Assembly: GCA_038087015.1 (NCBI GenBank)
Contig: JASBNA010000069.1
Coordinates: 124,001-188,000, forward strand
Origin: Cerrena zonata
Lineage: Eukaryota; Basidiomycota; Agaricomycetes; Polyporales; Cerrenaceae
Reading direction: 5' to 3'
Length of the DNA: 64,000 bases
Shown: positions 1 to 9,954 of the stretch, piece after piece
Numbering within the stretch: the stretch's first letter is position 1
Layout of the letters: each line of letters begins with the position of its first letter
The notes under the pieces: generated by a model
Database searches by the model: none
Seen by the model: the letters and a program-made list of their open reading frames with translations, nothing else
What the model was told of the DNA's origin: nothing
Translations under genes and position numbers: made by a program

Positions 1-1
1 C

Positions 2-1099
2 CATAGTAAAAGCTCGTCGGCCTACCCTCCTTCCAATCTTCCTCAGAATACCCCTAGTATGCTAGCCCAGAAAAGAATCATAGATGAAGAAAAGGCCGAA
101 CAGGATGGGTTTGTTTCTCCGATATTGCCCGGTCAAAATGATCATTCTTATAATAACCAACACTATTACCATAAAACGTCTTCCAATACTCCCATTAAAG
201 AAGGATACTCGTCGCATGTTCGCCCCGATGCAGTGTTCACGCCGCTTGTTTCTCCGGCGGTTACTCCTTTAGATCTGCAAGTTAATATTAATAAATCAAA
301 ACCAATTTCAGCGAGTTTTGAACCGTTAACTTCTCCAGCTTTGAATGCTCAACCGTCAAATGATCGTAGAAGATCGAGTTCTTCAGTTTTCGCTCCTTCT
401 TCAAATGATGATCAGAAAAATTCAATTAATTCAAATCATAAAAGAAGAACTCCTCATAGTACTCCCATTTTACAAGCTAATAATAAATTGAAAAAATCTC
501 CTTCTTTGAAAAACTCAAGATCAAACATTATTAAAAATTCATCTCCATTTGAAAATTTACCAGAATCTTCAATTGATTCAAAATCAATCGAAACAACCCC
601 AATGTTACCTCCCCAATCCAAAAAACAAAATATCGATAATAATCCTTTACAACATTCAAATTCAAACTCAAACTCAAATACTCCTACTTTAATGGGCTTT
701 ACAATGGGGAGGTTAGCAGAAGCTAATAATCATGATGATTCTACAAGTCCGGTCAATTCAAGACAAAATTCAACCTCGAAAAAATCCTCTAGCTCAAGTG
801 AAACCCTGCCAATATTAGGTAGTCAACGAACAAGAGCTAATTCAAATACTAGTTTGAATTCTAATGGCACTTCAACCTCAAAGAAAAAGGGTGAAAAACC
901 AGCTACTAAGAAAGCTTCTCATAAATTAGCTGAGCAAGGAAGAAGAAATCGTATGAATGTGGCAGTTCAAGATTTGAGTAATTTAATTCCTCAAAATTAT
1001 CACGATGAAGTTTCTATTCCTTCAAAAGCAACCACCGTGGAATTGGCTTCGAAATACATTAAAGATTTGCTAAATGAATTAGAGAGTTTGAAGCATTAA
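2..1099 (+). CDS. PHO4: Pho4-like bHLH transcription factor, 5'-truncated by the window edge
   Basis: Transcription factor of the phosphate-starvation (PHO) pathway; Pho4 binds CACGTG-type sites in the nucleus. The frame is open to the first bases of the window, so the true start lies upstream and about 366 codons are visible. The last 60 or so residues form a bHLH domain: the basic region has the H-x3-E-x3-R pattern (SHKLAEQGRRNR), and the loop and helix 2 contain PSKATTVE, as in S. cerevisiae Pho4. The rest is low-complexity, rich in Ser, Asn and Thr, with several SP/TP motifs that would suit phosphorylation by a cyclin-CDK (inference). The frame stops right after helix 2, as in Pho4. Confident about family; the ortholog call rests on the bHLH alone. 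Confidence 0.88.
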   Translation, partial: HSKSSSAYPPSNLPQNTPSMLAQKRIIDEEKAEQDGFVSPILPGQNDHSYNNQHYYHKTSSNTPIKEGYSSHVRPDAVFTPLVSPAVTPLDLQVNINKSKPISASFEPLTSPALNAQPSNDRRRSSSSVFAPSSNDDQKNSINSNHKRRTPHSTPILQANNKLKKSPSLKNSRSNIIKNSSPFENLPESSIDSKSIETTPMLPPQSKKQNIDNNPLQHSNSNSNSNTPTLMGFTMGRLAEANNHDDSTSPVNSRQNSTSKKSSSSSETLPILGSQRTRANSNTSLNSNGTSTSKKKGEKPATKKASHKLAEQGRRNRMNVAVQDLSNLIPQNYHDEVSIPSKATTVELASKYIKDLLNELESLKH

Positions 1100-1278
1100 T
1101 ATGTGTAAACTAACCTTGTATAAATATTTATAGTATTATTAGTTCTTTTTTTTATATATACATAGATTAAAATTATTTATTTCGATAAAATATCACTTTG
1201 ACGTATGCATGATAACGCATGTGCAGCAGGAGCTAAAAAAATGACATCTGCGTGACAAAAATTGATGAAAAAAAGAAA

Positions 1279-1351
1279 TGGACGACACCGGAGTCGAACC
1301 GGTGACCTTCTGCTTGCAAGGCAGACGCGCTACCAACTACGCCAGACGCCC
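1279..1351 (-). tRNA. tRNA-Ala (anticodon UGC)
   Basis: On the minus strand this folds as a 73-nt cloverleaf: acceptor GGGCGTC with GTCGTCC and discriminator A, a D arm with TAGTTGGTAGC, an anticodon loop reading TTGCAAG (anticodon TGC), and a T arm ACCGG/TTCGACT/CCGGT. The U6-U67 mismatch and G3-U70 wobble in the acceptor are typical; G3-U70 is the alanine identity pair. There is no intron. A T-run on the minus strand just past the 3' end (plus positions 1269-1275) is a likely Pol III terminator. Confidence 0.95.
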
Positions 1352-1619
1352 GTTATTGTTTTGTTTTAAGAATATGGGTAATTGAAATCTATCACATCAA
1401 AAAGCCAAAAATGCAATTTTTATCTGTTGATCCCCCTAGATGGTCGGGATTGCTGATCTGAATCAAAAGGTTTATTCTGTGGATAACATTTAGTCTAGCT
1501 CTGGCAGTCCTAAGACAGAAGCTTTTTCTGCGGTGGCGGCAGTCGTGTTTTTGTGATTGCACTGCCTTTCGATTCCTTTTATATATCTCTATCTACTCTC
1601 TTTATCTCTATATAGTTAG

Positions 1620-1711
1620 TATTTAGATCAAATATATAAAACTATACGTGAAAAAAAAAAATTATTTAGATCAAATATATAAAAATATACGTGAAAAAAA
1701 AAAAAAAAAAA
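1620..1711. repeat. Tandem direct repeat, two copies, each ending in poly-A
   Basis: Two nearly identical copies of about 30 bp (core ATTTAGATCAAATATATAAA, then a TATACGTG block and an A-run) lie at 1620-1660 and 1662-1711. Both end in poly-A tracts of about 10 and 19 A. The pair sits directly beside the larger inverted repeat that starts near 1715. Function unknown; likely a recent local duplication. Confidence 0.85.
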
Positions 1712-1714
1712 CTG

Positions 1715-2760
1715 TCTGAAGCAGTCAGGCCTGAAGGTCTGGCAAAGACGTCTGGGTCTGATTAAGATCAACACCGATCACATAGCTGAGGCTCAAGCAA
1801 AGGTGTTATAAACATCGTTTGTGAAACAACGCTGGAAAAGTGTATCTATTACAGAAACATGTTTATGAATAAGTAGGCATTCCCTCGTAAGAAATGCTTT
1901 ATCGGGTTATGTGGGTAGATTAGACCTCTATCGTCCTCAAGTATCTACGAAGTAAATACCTGTACCAGACTGGACGACCATAACACACGCACTTAGCTAT
2001 TAGTCGGATACATACTGATAACGATTAGTGGTGGATTAATTTACTAATTAGATTAATCTTTTAGCTGTTATTAAAGGGAGAATAACTTTATTACAATTAA
2101 TACTAATATAGTAAAAGCCATAAGTAAAATATATATATATATAATATTATTGTCATTACCGAATGAAAACTCTCTGTAGGGCATCGACCCACTCTTCAAT
2201 CCATTAGCCAATAGGATTAGCCACTTAGGTCCACACCCCAAAAAGTCTTCTAAGCATTTCCATCAGATGAGGAAATGCCTACTTATTTATATACTTGTTC
2301 TCGTAAAAGATGCACTCTTCCGATGTTGTTTCACAAAAGATGTTTGTAACACCTTTTGCTTAAACCTAAGCTTGATGAGGTCTGTGATCTGCCTTGATGT
2401 AAATCAGGCCCAGATACCACCACCAGACCTTCACGGTCTCACATGCTTAGATGTGTGGCGTGGGCCTTCATGACTAATCCCATTGGTTAATGGATTGAAG
2501 TGTAGATCGATGCCTACAGAGAGTTTTTATTCGGTAATATATATCTTATGTAAAGTATTATATTGGTATTAATTGTAATAAAATTGTTTTCCCTTTAATA
2601 ACAGCTAAAAGATTAATCTAGGTAGGTTACTAGTATTTTCTAACTAATAGCTTATTGCGTGTGTTATGGTCGTTCATTCTGGTAGTTGTATCTACTAAAG
2701 CAGACACTCGAGGACGATAGAGGTCCACATACCCCGATAGATGAGAGAACCAATCACATA
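1715..2760. repeat. Decayed inverted repeat of two ~0.5-kb copies in permuted block order
   Basis: The segment 1715-2247, read on the minus strand, matches 2250-2760 on the plus strand at many points. Shared blocks include ATGGATTGAAG...GATGCC...ACAGAGAGTTTT (minus near 2200; plus 2490-2530), TTTAATAACAGCTAAAAGAT (minus near 2060; plus 2595-2617), GTGTGTTATGGTCGT (minus near 1980; plus near 2660), GAGGACGATAGAGGTC (minus near 1930; plus near 2720) and GTTGTTTCACAAA (minus near 1830; plus near 2325). The block order is ABCDEF in one copy and EF-ABCD in the other, so they are circular permutations. No convincing protein is encoded. It could be a relic of a tandem satellite or a mobile element. 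Confidence 0.75.
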
Positions 2761-3630
2761 CATGAAAAAGCTGGGGTTTAACCTGGAGATATGACAACCA
2801 CACTCTGTGAAATAATCGAGCAAGTATCAAAAAACATATAGGATATAGAACGGGTATTTCCTTGCTAATGGATATTCTATATGCATTCTGCTATATATTT
2901 AATATTTGACTTTTATCATATCAGTTATGGTAATAAGATGTATTGGGCAAATATCTTATTGAGTAGTTGTGGATGCCTTTGGAAACTCTATCAACACTGT
3001 GCAATGATTCCATTGCCTTCTTATAAGCTGAAGACAAAGCAAACCACGAGAGCTCGAGCTATTATTTTATTGGTAATGGGTTTATCCATATTTTAGCAAG
3101 AAGATAAGTCAGCTTCTCTATTGAATAGTCAACCGTTCTGGGAAATGCTCTATTCAGGTAATATAATATACAACCATATAAGTTCTTATCAAGCAGAGAG
3201 CTGACAAGGTAGCCACGGGAAATCAGGCTACTTCTGACGTAGAAGAGGCGATTAGATATGAGAGGTATATCCCGAGATGCATCCCCTTAGGTATTGGTTT
3301 ATCTTAATGCCAATAATTCACAGCAATCACCTGGTCCTTTCGAGAAGGCACCCAAGCCTTAAGCCGTCTACCGCTTCTCTCAGCCTGCTGTTTCAGTCCA
3401 CGGATTCCGCCAGAGTGGCTGCAAAATATCGCGCATGATTCATCCATTCCAATTAGTGATCTTTCAAGCCTTTGTTCGACTACACTGAGCCCATGGGATA
3501 AGGGTGTTAAGCATTTGATCAGACGGGCAGATTCGAACAAGTGATATCCAACCACCCTTTGTATTGCATTATTTGAATCTTAATTATCTAGCCTCCGCCA
3601 ATCGCGTTTACTGCTATCTCCATAGAGATC

Positions 3631-3725
3631 ACCATTGGTAACCAATGATAACCACTTACCATTGATCATCTACCATTGATAACCATCTGCCATTGATAAG
3701 CATCGACCATTGATTACCATTGAGT
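3631..3725 (+). repeat. Degenerate ~20-bp minisatellite
   Basis: Four to five imperfect copies of a unit resembling ACCATTGATAACCATCT follow one another. Copies vary in length and sequence, so this is not a CRISPR array, which needs near-identical repeats and unique spacers. Confidence 0.75.
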
Positions 3726-4097
3726 AGCGGTTGCGCCGGCTGGGGATTTTGTTGGGCCTTCTTCTACGGAACTTAGTTCTTGTTTAGTAGCCAACAAAGG
3801 TGTGATAAGTTCTAATTGAAGAGCTGTGCTGGTTGATAGGGTTCCTTCGAGTCGAGGTGCCAACGCTTACAATTATATAGCTCAAACAATACTGAGCACA
3901 AGTTCTGTCAGTTGCAAATTAAAAACGCAATTTAAGCTTCTTTTATTACTCTTTTGATAATGTGTCAAAATTTGCAAGACACACCTCCTCAAGTTTCCGC
4001 TTGCCCAATGCGTGTGGTCAATTCCGAGCCAATTGTATAAAGGAATCCTTTGTACTAGTGTTTTTGATTGTTATATCTTTACTCTATAATATAAAGT

Positions 4098-4153
4098 ATT
4101 TTTATATAATACAAGTGTTTTTATATACAAGTGTTTTTATAATACAAGTGTTT
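4098..4153 (+). repeat. Three-copy A+T-rich tandem repeat
   Basis: Three consecutive copies of a 16-19 bp unit of the form TTTTTATA(TA)ATACAAGTG differ only in the length of the internal AT tract. No function inferred. Confidence 0.7.
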
Positions 4154-5030
4154 GAGCAGTCACTCGTAGTGGCAAACCCTATTAAGAAGGGATATGATAT
4201 CATTTTATTTCGATCAAGATCCCTGGAAGTGTCTTAAACCGCAAAAAGAAAATGCAAAACACCAAAACTTTAACCCTGGTATTGTAATGAGCGAAACATA
4301 CACCATTATTAGTGTTTAAGCTTTTAACTTACATTTTAACGAAGGGAAACCTTATCAGCTTGCCAGACACAATGTTACCAACTTTAAATATTTTTGAATG
4401 GGCTCGCTATCAAGCCAGAGATTTATTTATTCATTCATTACATCAGCTTATTCGTTTAACGAAAATCGATGCTGGTAGTAAACGCAACCAACTCGGCTTT
4501 TCTGTATTGCCATTAAACAAACATGCTAGCAATGACATGCCCTAAAACGGGGGTTTCCCAGAGTGTCGTGCTGCCCCTTCGTCCCTGCTCCCCAAAACAC
4601 CCACTGGAATGGGCCCATCGCAGACCCACTCCCACTCGAATGGGCATCTGTTTTGGTTTCTTTGTTTGGGTTGGCGGGTGGGTGACACTCGTATAATTTG
4701 CACCCTTAAATTTAGACGAGCAGTGAAAAATGATGGGAAAAAGGGAAAAAAAACGGTGTAGAAGTGCGAAAAAGAAGGTCTTTTTCTTTATTCCAGAAAA
4801 TTTCAAAACGGAATACACGCGACAAATTGGGAATACAGAAAGCTCTGAATGATGAGGTTAAAGGACAATAACCAGGTCGGAATATGAATTCCATATGTCT
4901 TTCATGAAATTGATCTGGTTTTGGGGTGGTTTAGTTTATTTGGCAAGGGTTTAGTGTGAAGGGTAAAACTGTTAGGGAAAAAGTCCCGAGATTTTGTAGG
5001 TTTATATAAAGTTTAGTTAATCCTCTTCTG

Positions 5031-5117
5031 TTACTACAACTACTACAACTACTACAACTTCTACTACTACAACTACTACAACTTCTACTACTACAACTAC
5101 TACAACTACAACTACAA
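5031..5117 (+). repeat. ACTACAACT microsatellite in the transporter leader
   Basis: About 85 bases consist almost entirely of the triplets ACT and ACA, with occasional TCT, ending 14 bases before the ATG at 5132. This probably lies in the 5' leader of the mRNA, giving an unstructured CAA/CUA-rich leader (inference). Confidence 0.8.
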
Positions 5118-5131
5118 CACTCTGGTGTATA

Positions 5132-6475
5132 ATGACTTCTGAAAAAAACTCACCCCGTATTGATGTTGAAAATCAACTCGAGTCTCTTGATAGTCTGCAA
5201 ACTTCTTTGAAAAGTGAACAATATGACTTTCCAGATGGGGGTTGGAGAGCAAATGGAGTTGTATTAGGTTCCTTCGTAGGTTTGATAGTAACATTCGGCT
5301 TGCTAAATTCAGTTGGAACTATTCAAAGCTACATTTCTTCTCATCAGTTGAAAGATACTGATACTTCAACTGTTTCTTGGATTTTTTCAATTTTTCTGTG
5401 GCTGTCATTTTTCTTTGGGGGAATAGTAGGTCCCATCTTTGATAATCAAGGTAGTCGTAAATTATTGATCATTGGAACTTGTTTAATGTTCATTGGGTTC
5501 ATGACTATGAGTATAAGTACTACTCTTTATCAATTTATTTTATGTTTTTCTCTATGTATTGGTATAGGTAATTGTATCATTATAACTCCTTTAGTTGGAA
5601 GTGTTAGTCATTGGTTTCTTTATAAAAGAGGAATTGCTTTAGGTATTGCAACTTTGGGAGGTAGTGTTGGTGGTGCTTGTATTCCTTTACTTTTAAGAAG
5701 TCTATTTCCTAAAATTGGTTTTGCTTGGTCAATAAGAGTTTTAGGTTTCTTCACTTTATTTTGTATGGGTTTTGCTACTTTATTACTGAAGGAAAGATTT
5801 AAAAGACCATTTTTAATTGAAAAAAATCCTTCAAAATTAGTTAATTTAAAAATTTTTTGTCAAAATATTTTTGATTTAACCGCTTTTAAAGATACTAAGT
5901 TTACTTTATTGGTTATTGCTACCTTCTTAAATGAATTATCGCTACTTCTTTTACTAACATATCTTTCTTCTTATGCTACTACTCAAGGTATGTCCGATTC
6001 TCAAGCTTATTTCTTAGTCACCATTCTTAATTTAACTGGTTTAGTCGGAAGATTTTTACCAAATATTCTTTCTGATTATCTTGGTTATTTTAACGTAATG
6101 ATCACCATGTTAATTGGGTATGTTATTAGTTGTCTTTTAATTTGGGTTCCCTTCGGAAGTAACATCCAGGCTCTTTATGCTTTTGCAGTAATCGCTGGAT
6201 TTTTCGTTTCTTCAATCTTATCCTTAACTCCTGCTTGTCTTGGAGTTATTACCTCGACTAATCAGTTTGGCCTGCGTTATGGTCTACTCTACACCTTCGT
6301 TAGCCTTGGCCTCTTATTCGGTATTCCAATGGGCGCTGCTGTCATTGGCGATGGCTCTCCAGAAAGGTACCAGTTTTTTGCTATCCTTTGTGGTTTATTG
6401 TCTTCGATTGGTGTTTGCTTCTTTATTGGTTGTCGTTACTGCATTGTTAGTATGAAGATCAACGTTAAAGTTTAA
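5132..6475 (+). CDS. MFS transporter of the monocarboxylate-porter (MCH) family
   Basis: Predicted 447-residue plasma-membrane transporter of the major facilitator superfamily. A short hydrophilic N-terminus leads to PDGGW at residues 35-39, the family signature before the first membrane span. About 12 hydrophobic segments follow in two groups of six, with a central cytoplasmic loop near residues 225-250. The helix 4-5 region has the GIGN...GSVSHWF..KRGIALG pattern seen in MCT/Mch proteins. In S. cerevisiae this family includes the riboflavin transporter Mch5 and others that do not carry monocarboxylates, so the substrate cannot be read from the sequence. The ATG lies just after an ACTACA-rich leader. 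Confidence 0.82.
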   Translation: MTSEKNSPRIDVENQLESLDSLQTSLKSEQYDFPDGGWRANGVVLGSFVGLIVTFGLLNSVGTIQSYISSHQLKDTDTSTVSWIFSIFLWLSFFFGGIVGPIFDNQGSRKLLIIGTCLMFIGFMTMSISTTLYQFILCFSLCIGIGNCIIITPLVGSVSHWFLYKRGIALGIATLGGSVGGACIPLLLRSLFPKIGFAWSIRVLGFFTLFCMGFATLLLKERFKRPFLIEKNPSKLVNLKIFCQNIFDLTAFKDTKFTLLVIATFLNELSLLLLLTYLSSYATTQGMSDSQAYFLVTILNLTGLVGRFLPNILSDYLGYFNVMITMLIGYVISCLLIWVPFGSNIQALYAFAVIAGFFVSSILSLTPACLGVITSTNQFGLRYGLLYTFVSLGLLFGIPMGAAVIGDGSPERYQFFAILCGLLSSIGVCFFIGCRYCIVSMKINVKV

Positions 6476-7039
6476 TCTTTTATACTTACCATTCCTGGTC
6501 ATCTTTTTTGCTTTTGTCTTTCTTTTTCTTTTCTGTTTTGTTTCTATATTTTTATTCATTTGGGGTTACGTGCTTGTCATTTTTGCATCGGTGTATATAT
6601 TGTTTTTTTTTTTTTTACTGTTTGTTTGCTTCTACTTTTTTAGGTCACTGTATCATGATGTAATGAACTATTACCATAATCTAATCTACTGTAGACTTCC
6701 AATGTAGAATTCAAAGTGTAGAAACCCGGTTCGATTAATATCATAAATTGATTGGATGCTGCGTATTTAAATTTTGCAACGGTTTTCTTTGACGGATTCC
6801 GTTTTTTGCGCAAAAAAAATCTGCAAAAAAAATAGTACATAATTTGGGCCACAACGTTCACGGACAATGTTGTCAAGTGGACTGATTTATGTTACATTTG
6901 TTAAAGTTACTTGGAATGTATAGAGCCAGGTTCAATCATTTAGGTCTTATTTATGGTGTGCTATTAATATTTATTTACAAAAAAAAAAAAAAACTATATA
7001 CATGAATTATTGATTGTTGGAAACAAAAGCGAAGTAAAA
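6476..7039. other. Intergenic region between convergent genes; no feature recognised
   Basis: T-rich 3' flank of the transporter and A-rich 3' flank of the gene on the other strand. A 78-codon minus frame (6640-6876) has no recognisable motif and is probably chance. Confidence 0.6.
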
Positions 7040-8161
7040 TCACTTTTTAACGGTTTTTGAGTCATTGTTTGGAAGTGATTTTGGTTTTTTATTATTAGCT
7101 TTTAAAGTAGAAATATAGTTGGCACCTTTTTGAGCATCTTGCTTCATATCTTTACCGGCCAATTTCCATTTATAGAACATCCCATGTTTAGCTCTCAATT
7201 CTTGTTTTTGTTTTTTCACTTCACGGTTTACAATACCAATTTGTTCATCGTACGGAATACCAGCTTCTGCTTCTGCAACGGTTTCTTTCCCAAAAAGATA
7301 ATCAAAAACTCTACCATCTGACCAGAAAAAACCTTTTCTATCAACAATCCATGATTTTTTAGCCTCAGATTCTTTTAAAACGAAGAAAAACATTGATTTA
7401 TCAGCAGTCCCGTAAAAACCTTTACCAGTCCAGACTCTAGCTTGGTGTTTTCTCACTAAGTTCTTCAATGGAACGGTGATCACCGGGGTAGGTCTACCTG
7501 GTAATAACGAATAGGAAGTGAATTGAACATGCTCAACCGGTCCTGGTAAATACCACATTCTTCTAATTAATCTAGTTGGGAAAGATCCAATTAAGTAAGC
7601 TGCTCCGAACATAACCATTGCGAACATTGAATTTTTCAATAACGTAAAACCAAATTCTCTCATTCTTAATGGTCCATTTAATTCTTTTTCATTTTCATCA
7701 TATTCTTTATTAGCTTCAAACCAAGCATATTCTGCTAAGACAACACCGTATATCGTGAGAACGGCTGCGAATGAAAGACATGCGAGAAAGTATAGTCTGT
7801 GTGGTTCAGCTTCGTATATTAACTCAGGTTTGGTTTTATTTTTCAAAATTTGAAGAACTTGTCTAAATGAATATTGGGACCCAACTTGAGGAACTCCTGG
7901 TCTTGGTAATAACGTTGGAACATTTTCTTTGGCAAGCGGGAACTTGGGAATCCGGCTCTTAAGATCATTTGGCTGAACTGATTCTCCCGGTATATGCTGT
8001 TTCAAATGTTTCCATTCTTCTTTTGATGGTAAATTCTTCTTTTGGTTAATGTCTTGAGGCAAGTTCGACTTGAATCTTATAGAAAACCTCAACAAATTAG
8101 CACAGTAAGAACTTCGAAGAAGCCCCGAGCGATTTATGAGTCTAGGACCTAATGTAATCAT
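7040..8161 (-). CDS. TMEM223/Mrx15-like mitochondrial inner-membrane protein
   Basis: Predicted 373-residue protein. The N-terminus is rich in Arg, Ser and Leu and poor in acidic residues for about 30 positions, as in a mitochondrial presequence. Two hydrophobic spans follow (near 126-146 and 178-195), then a C-terminal domain containing ITVPLK, FFFVLKE and RKGFFW...RVFDYLFG. This layout, two spans and then a 'TVPLK ... F(Y/F)F.L ... KLFDN..G' domain, matches human TMEM223. The yeast relative Mrx15 associates with mitochondrial ribosomes and assists membrane insertion of new proteins. A basic, Lys-rich tail ends the protein and could contact the ribosome (inference). No frame damage. Confidence 0.65.
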   Translation of the reverse strand: MITLGPRLINRSGLLRSSYCANLLRFSIRFKSNLPQDINQKKNLPSKEEWKHLKQHIPGESVQPNDLKSRIPKFPLAKENVPTLLPRPGVPQVGSQYSFRQVLQILKNKTKPELIYEAEPHRLYFLACLSFAAVLTIYGVVLAEYAWFEANKEYDENEKELNGPLRMREFGFTLLKNSMFAMVMFGAAYLIGSFPTRLIRRMWYLPGPVEHVQFTSYSLLPGRPTPVITVPLKNLVRKHQARVWTGKGFYGTADKSMFFFVLKESEAKKSWIVDRKGFFWSDGRVFDYLFGKETVAEAEAGIPYDEQIGIVNREVKKQKQELRAKHGMFYKWKLAGKDMKQDAQKGANYISTLKANNKKPKSLPNNDSKTVKK

Positions 8162-8445
8162 GTCTATATGCTTACTACCAATAGTCTAGAGCTTCGTAGT
8201 AGTTTTTGTTTCTTTCGCTTTTTTTCAAAAAAATTTTCTCATTTTTTGATCTGTAATTATAAAGCTATCAAGCAAGCAAAGTGAATACAAACTACATAAA
8301 GATGGTAACTAAAGTACATTCAAGGGTCTTAAAAGTATCGTTGCGCATTCATTAAACTAATTGGAAAATATCAATTGGCATTAGTAGGGTTGAGCCGTGA
8401 CTAAACCACCAAGTTGCAAAAATAATTAAACAATATCCTACCCTT

Positions 8446-8979
8446 TCACCTTCTCTTAGAATTCTGCTTCTTAATGGGTTTGATTTGAGTCTCTGCTCTT
8501 TTCAAATGAACGGGGTGTTGTCCTACATACTTCCCATTCATTTGCTTGAAAGCCTGGAAATAGTCATCGGCACTTTCAAATGCAACGAATCCATATCCTT
8601 TATTCTGACCGGTCTTATTATCTGTAGGCACTTTCACTTTTCTTAAAGTCTTGAATTGACAAAATGCACTTTGTAGTAATTCGTCATTAGCATCTGGTCC
8701 TAGATTTCCCACAAATAATCTAAAATGCTTAGGATCCCATTCAAGTAATGACGTATCTTCCCAAGTTTTCCCTCCGCCTGTTCTCTTTACTGTCTTTCCG
8801 GTGGTTGACTTCTGGTCAGTGCTATTAGAAACTCGTATCCCATGTGAGGGTCTATTGATGATAGCATTATGAAGATAGTTTTCAGGCCGTCTTCCACCAG
8901 CTAATCTTCTGTCTGACGATTTCGAAGTGGAGTTTGGCTTTTTAGTCACCTTACTGACTTCTCTAGGTCCACTGCTCAT
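8446..8979 (-). CDS. RRM protein resembling RBM42
   Basis: Predicted 177-residue RNA-binding protein from the ATG at 8979. The N-terminal half is basic and disordered. The C-terminal half is a single RRM with RNP2 LFVGNL and RNP1 KGYGFVAF, followed by a basic tail. The words before the RRM (LLEWDPKHFRLFVGNLGPDANDE) and after it (MNGKYVGQHPVHLKRAE) are like the RBM42 family. Plus-strand neighbour RPC25 starts only 223 bp away, so the two genes share a divergent promoter. An in-frame TTG lies three codons upstream; ATG is preferred. Confidence 0.7.
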   Translation of the reverse strand: MSSGPREVSKVTKKPNSTSKSSDRRLAGGRRPENYLHNAIINRPSHGIRVSNSTDQKSTTGKTVKRTGGGKTWEDTSLLEWDPKHFRLFVGNLGPDANDELLQSAFCQFKTLRKVKVPTDNKTGQNKGYGFVAFESADDYFQAFKQMNGKYVGQHPVHLKRAETQIKPIKKQNSKRR

Positions 8980-9202
8980 TCTATCCAATGATCCTATACT
9001 CTAACTCTATGATTTGCACGTAGTTTATTTGTGATAAAGATAGGAACACGAATTTTTGCACCATGTTTAGATACGCTCGGTCTTTCTCGATGAGATTTAA
9101 GTTGGATTTTTATGATTTTTTTTTTTTTTTTTCCATCAAATTTTCAATCAACTCTTCTACTGTTCAAAAGAACTCGGTTCAACACATTGCATTATAGATA
9201 AC

Positions 9203-9793
9203 ATGTTTGTCTTATCAGAAATACAAGATCTCGTTCGTATACCTCCTCATACATTTAATACACCCATTCATCATGCCATCAATGATGAATTACATAAAAA
9301 GTATGCCAATAAAGTCATAAGTAATTTAGGGTTAGTGGTATCGGTATGGGACCTTCTAGATATCAATGACGGGATGCTAAAACCAGGTGATGGAGCATCT
9401 TTTGTTGATGTTAAATTCCGATGCATTGTATGGAAACCATTTATGGGAGAAATCTTGACCGGATGGGTCAAAGAATGTACAGCTGAAGGAATCAAGGTAA
9501 GGTTAACCTTTTTCGATGATATATTTATTCCTAAGAACTTATTATTTGAATCTTGCTATTTTAAGCCAGTAGAACTGGCATGGGTTTGGAAAGCAGATGA
9601 GGAGAATGAATTATATATTGAATCTAATGAAAAAATACGATTTAGAATAGAAGAAGAGATTTTTGCAAACATTAAACCAAAATCAAGTGTTGAAGCATCG
9701 GGTATAGAGGAACCTAAAAACAAAACACCTCCATATGCTATTGTTGCTTCTTGTCAAGCTGAAGGTATGGGTTGCGTTAGTTGGTGGGATTAG
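9203..9793 (+). CDS. RPC25: RNA polymerase III subunit Rpc25
   Basis: Homologue of Rpb7 in RNA polymerase III; with Rpc17 it forms the stalk that takes part in initiation on tRNA and 5S genes. The 196-residue product begins MFVLSEIQDLVRIPP and ends in SCQAEGMGCVSWWD, matching the start and the '(S/T)CQ..GMG.VSWW' end of fungal Rpc25. It has the N-terminal SHS2/Rpb7-like domain followed by an OB-fold S1-type domain from about residue 83. Near full family length (212 in S. cerevisiae), so complete. Divergent from the RRM gene. Confidence 0.93.
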   Translation: MFVLSEIQDLVRIPPHTFNTPIHHAINDELHKKYANKVISNLGLVVSVWDLLDINDGMLKPGDGASFVDVKFRCIVWKPFMGEILTGWVKECTAEGIKVRLTFFDDIFIPKNLLFESCYFKPVELAWVWKADEENELYIESNEKIRFRIEEEIFANIKPKSSVEASGIEEPKNKTPPYAIVASCQAEGMGCVSWWD

Positions 9794-9954
9794 AATTGTA
9801 TATATTGATATATGTAAATTAGAATACAGATTAATTTAAAAAAAATTTATATATATTTTGCATTAAAGTGTAAGACTATAAAAAAAAGGAAGTAGAGAAG
9901 AAGCTGAGGTAAATATACCTTAGAATGACGACATGAATTAACGTATAACTTGCA

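Larger units (their letters stand above)
2761..5030. other. Gene-free stretch, no feature recognised apart from minisatellites
   Basis: Only short, unrecognised open frames occur here, for example a plus frame at 2881-3096 and a minus frame at 3304-3555. None has a recognisable motif, and the first has no upstream or downstream continuation. Base composition is uneven: G+C-richer patches near 3340-3480 and 3725-3790 lie between A+T-rich DNA, suggesting a mosaic of decayed sequence. The last 500 bases are probably the promoter of the transporter gene at 5132. Confidence 0.5.

Noticed and set aside
1400..1570. Structured non-coding RNA (snRNA, RNase P or SRP RNA)
   Set aside because: I looked for conserved cores of these RNAs and found none on either strand.
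2267..2830. Small proteins on either strand inside the inverted repeat
   Set aside because: The frames are not preserved between the two repeat copies and have no recognisable motif.
3304..3555. 83-codon minus-strand frame
   Set aside because: Composition is somewhat protein-like, but there is no motif, no continuation and no recognisable homologue; it lies in decayed sequence.
3631..3725. CRISPR-like array
   Set aside because: Units are degenerate and contiguous with no distinct spacers, and the genome is eukaryotic.
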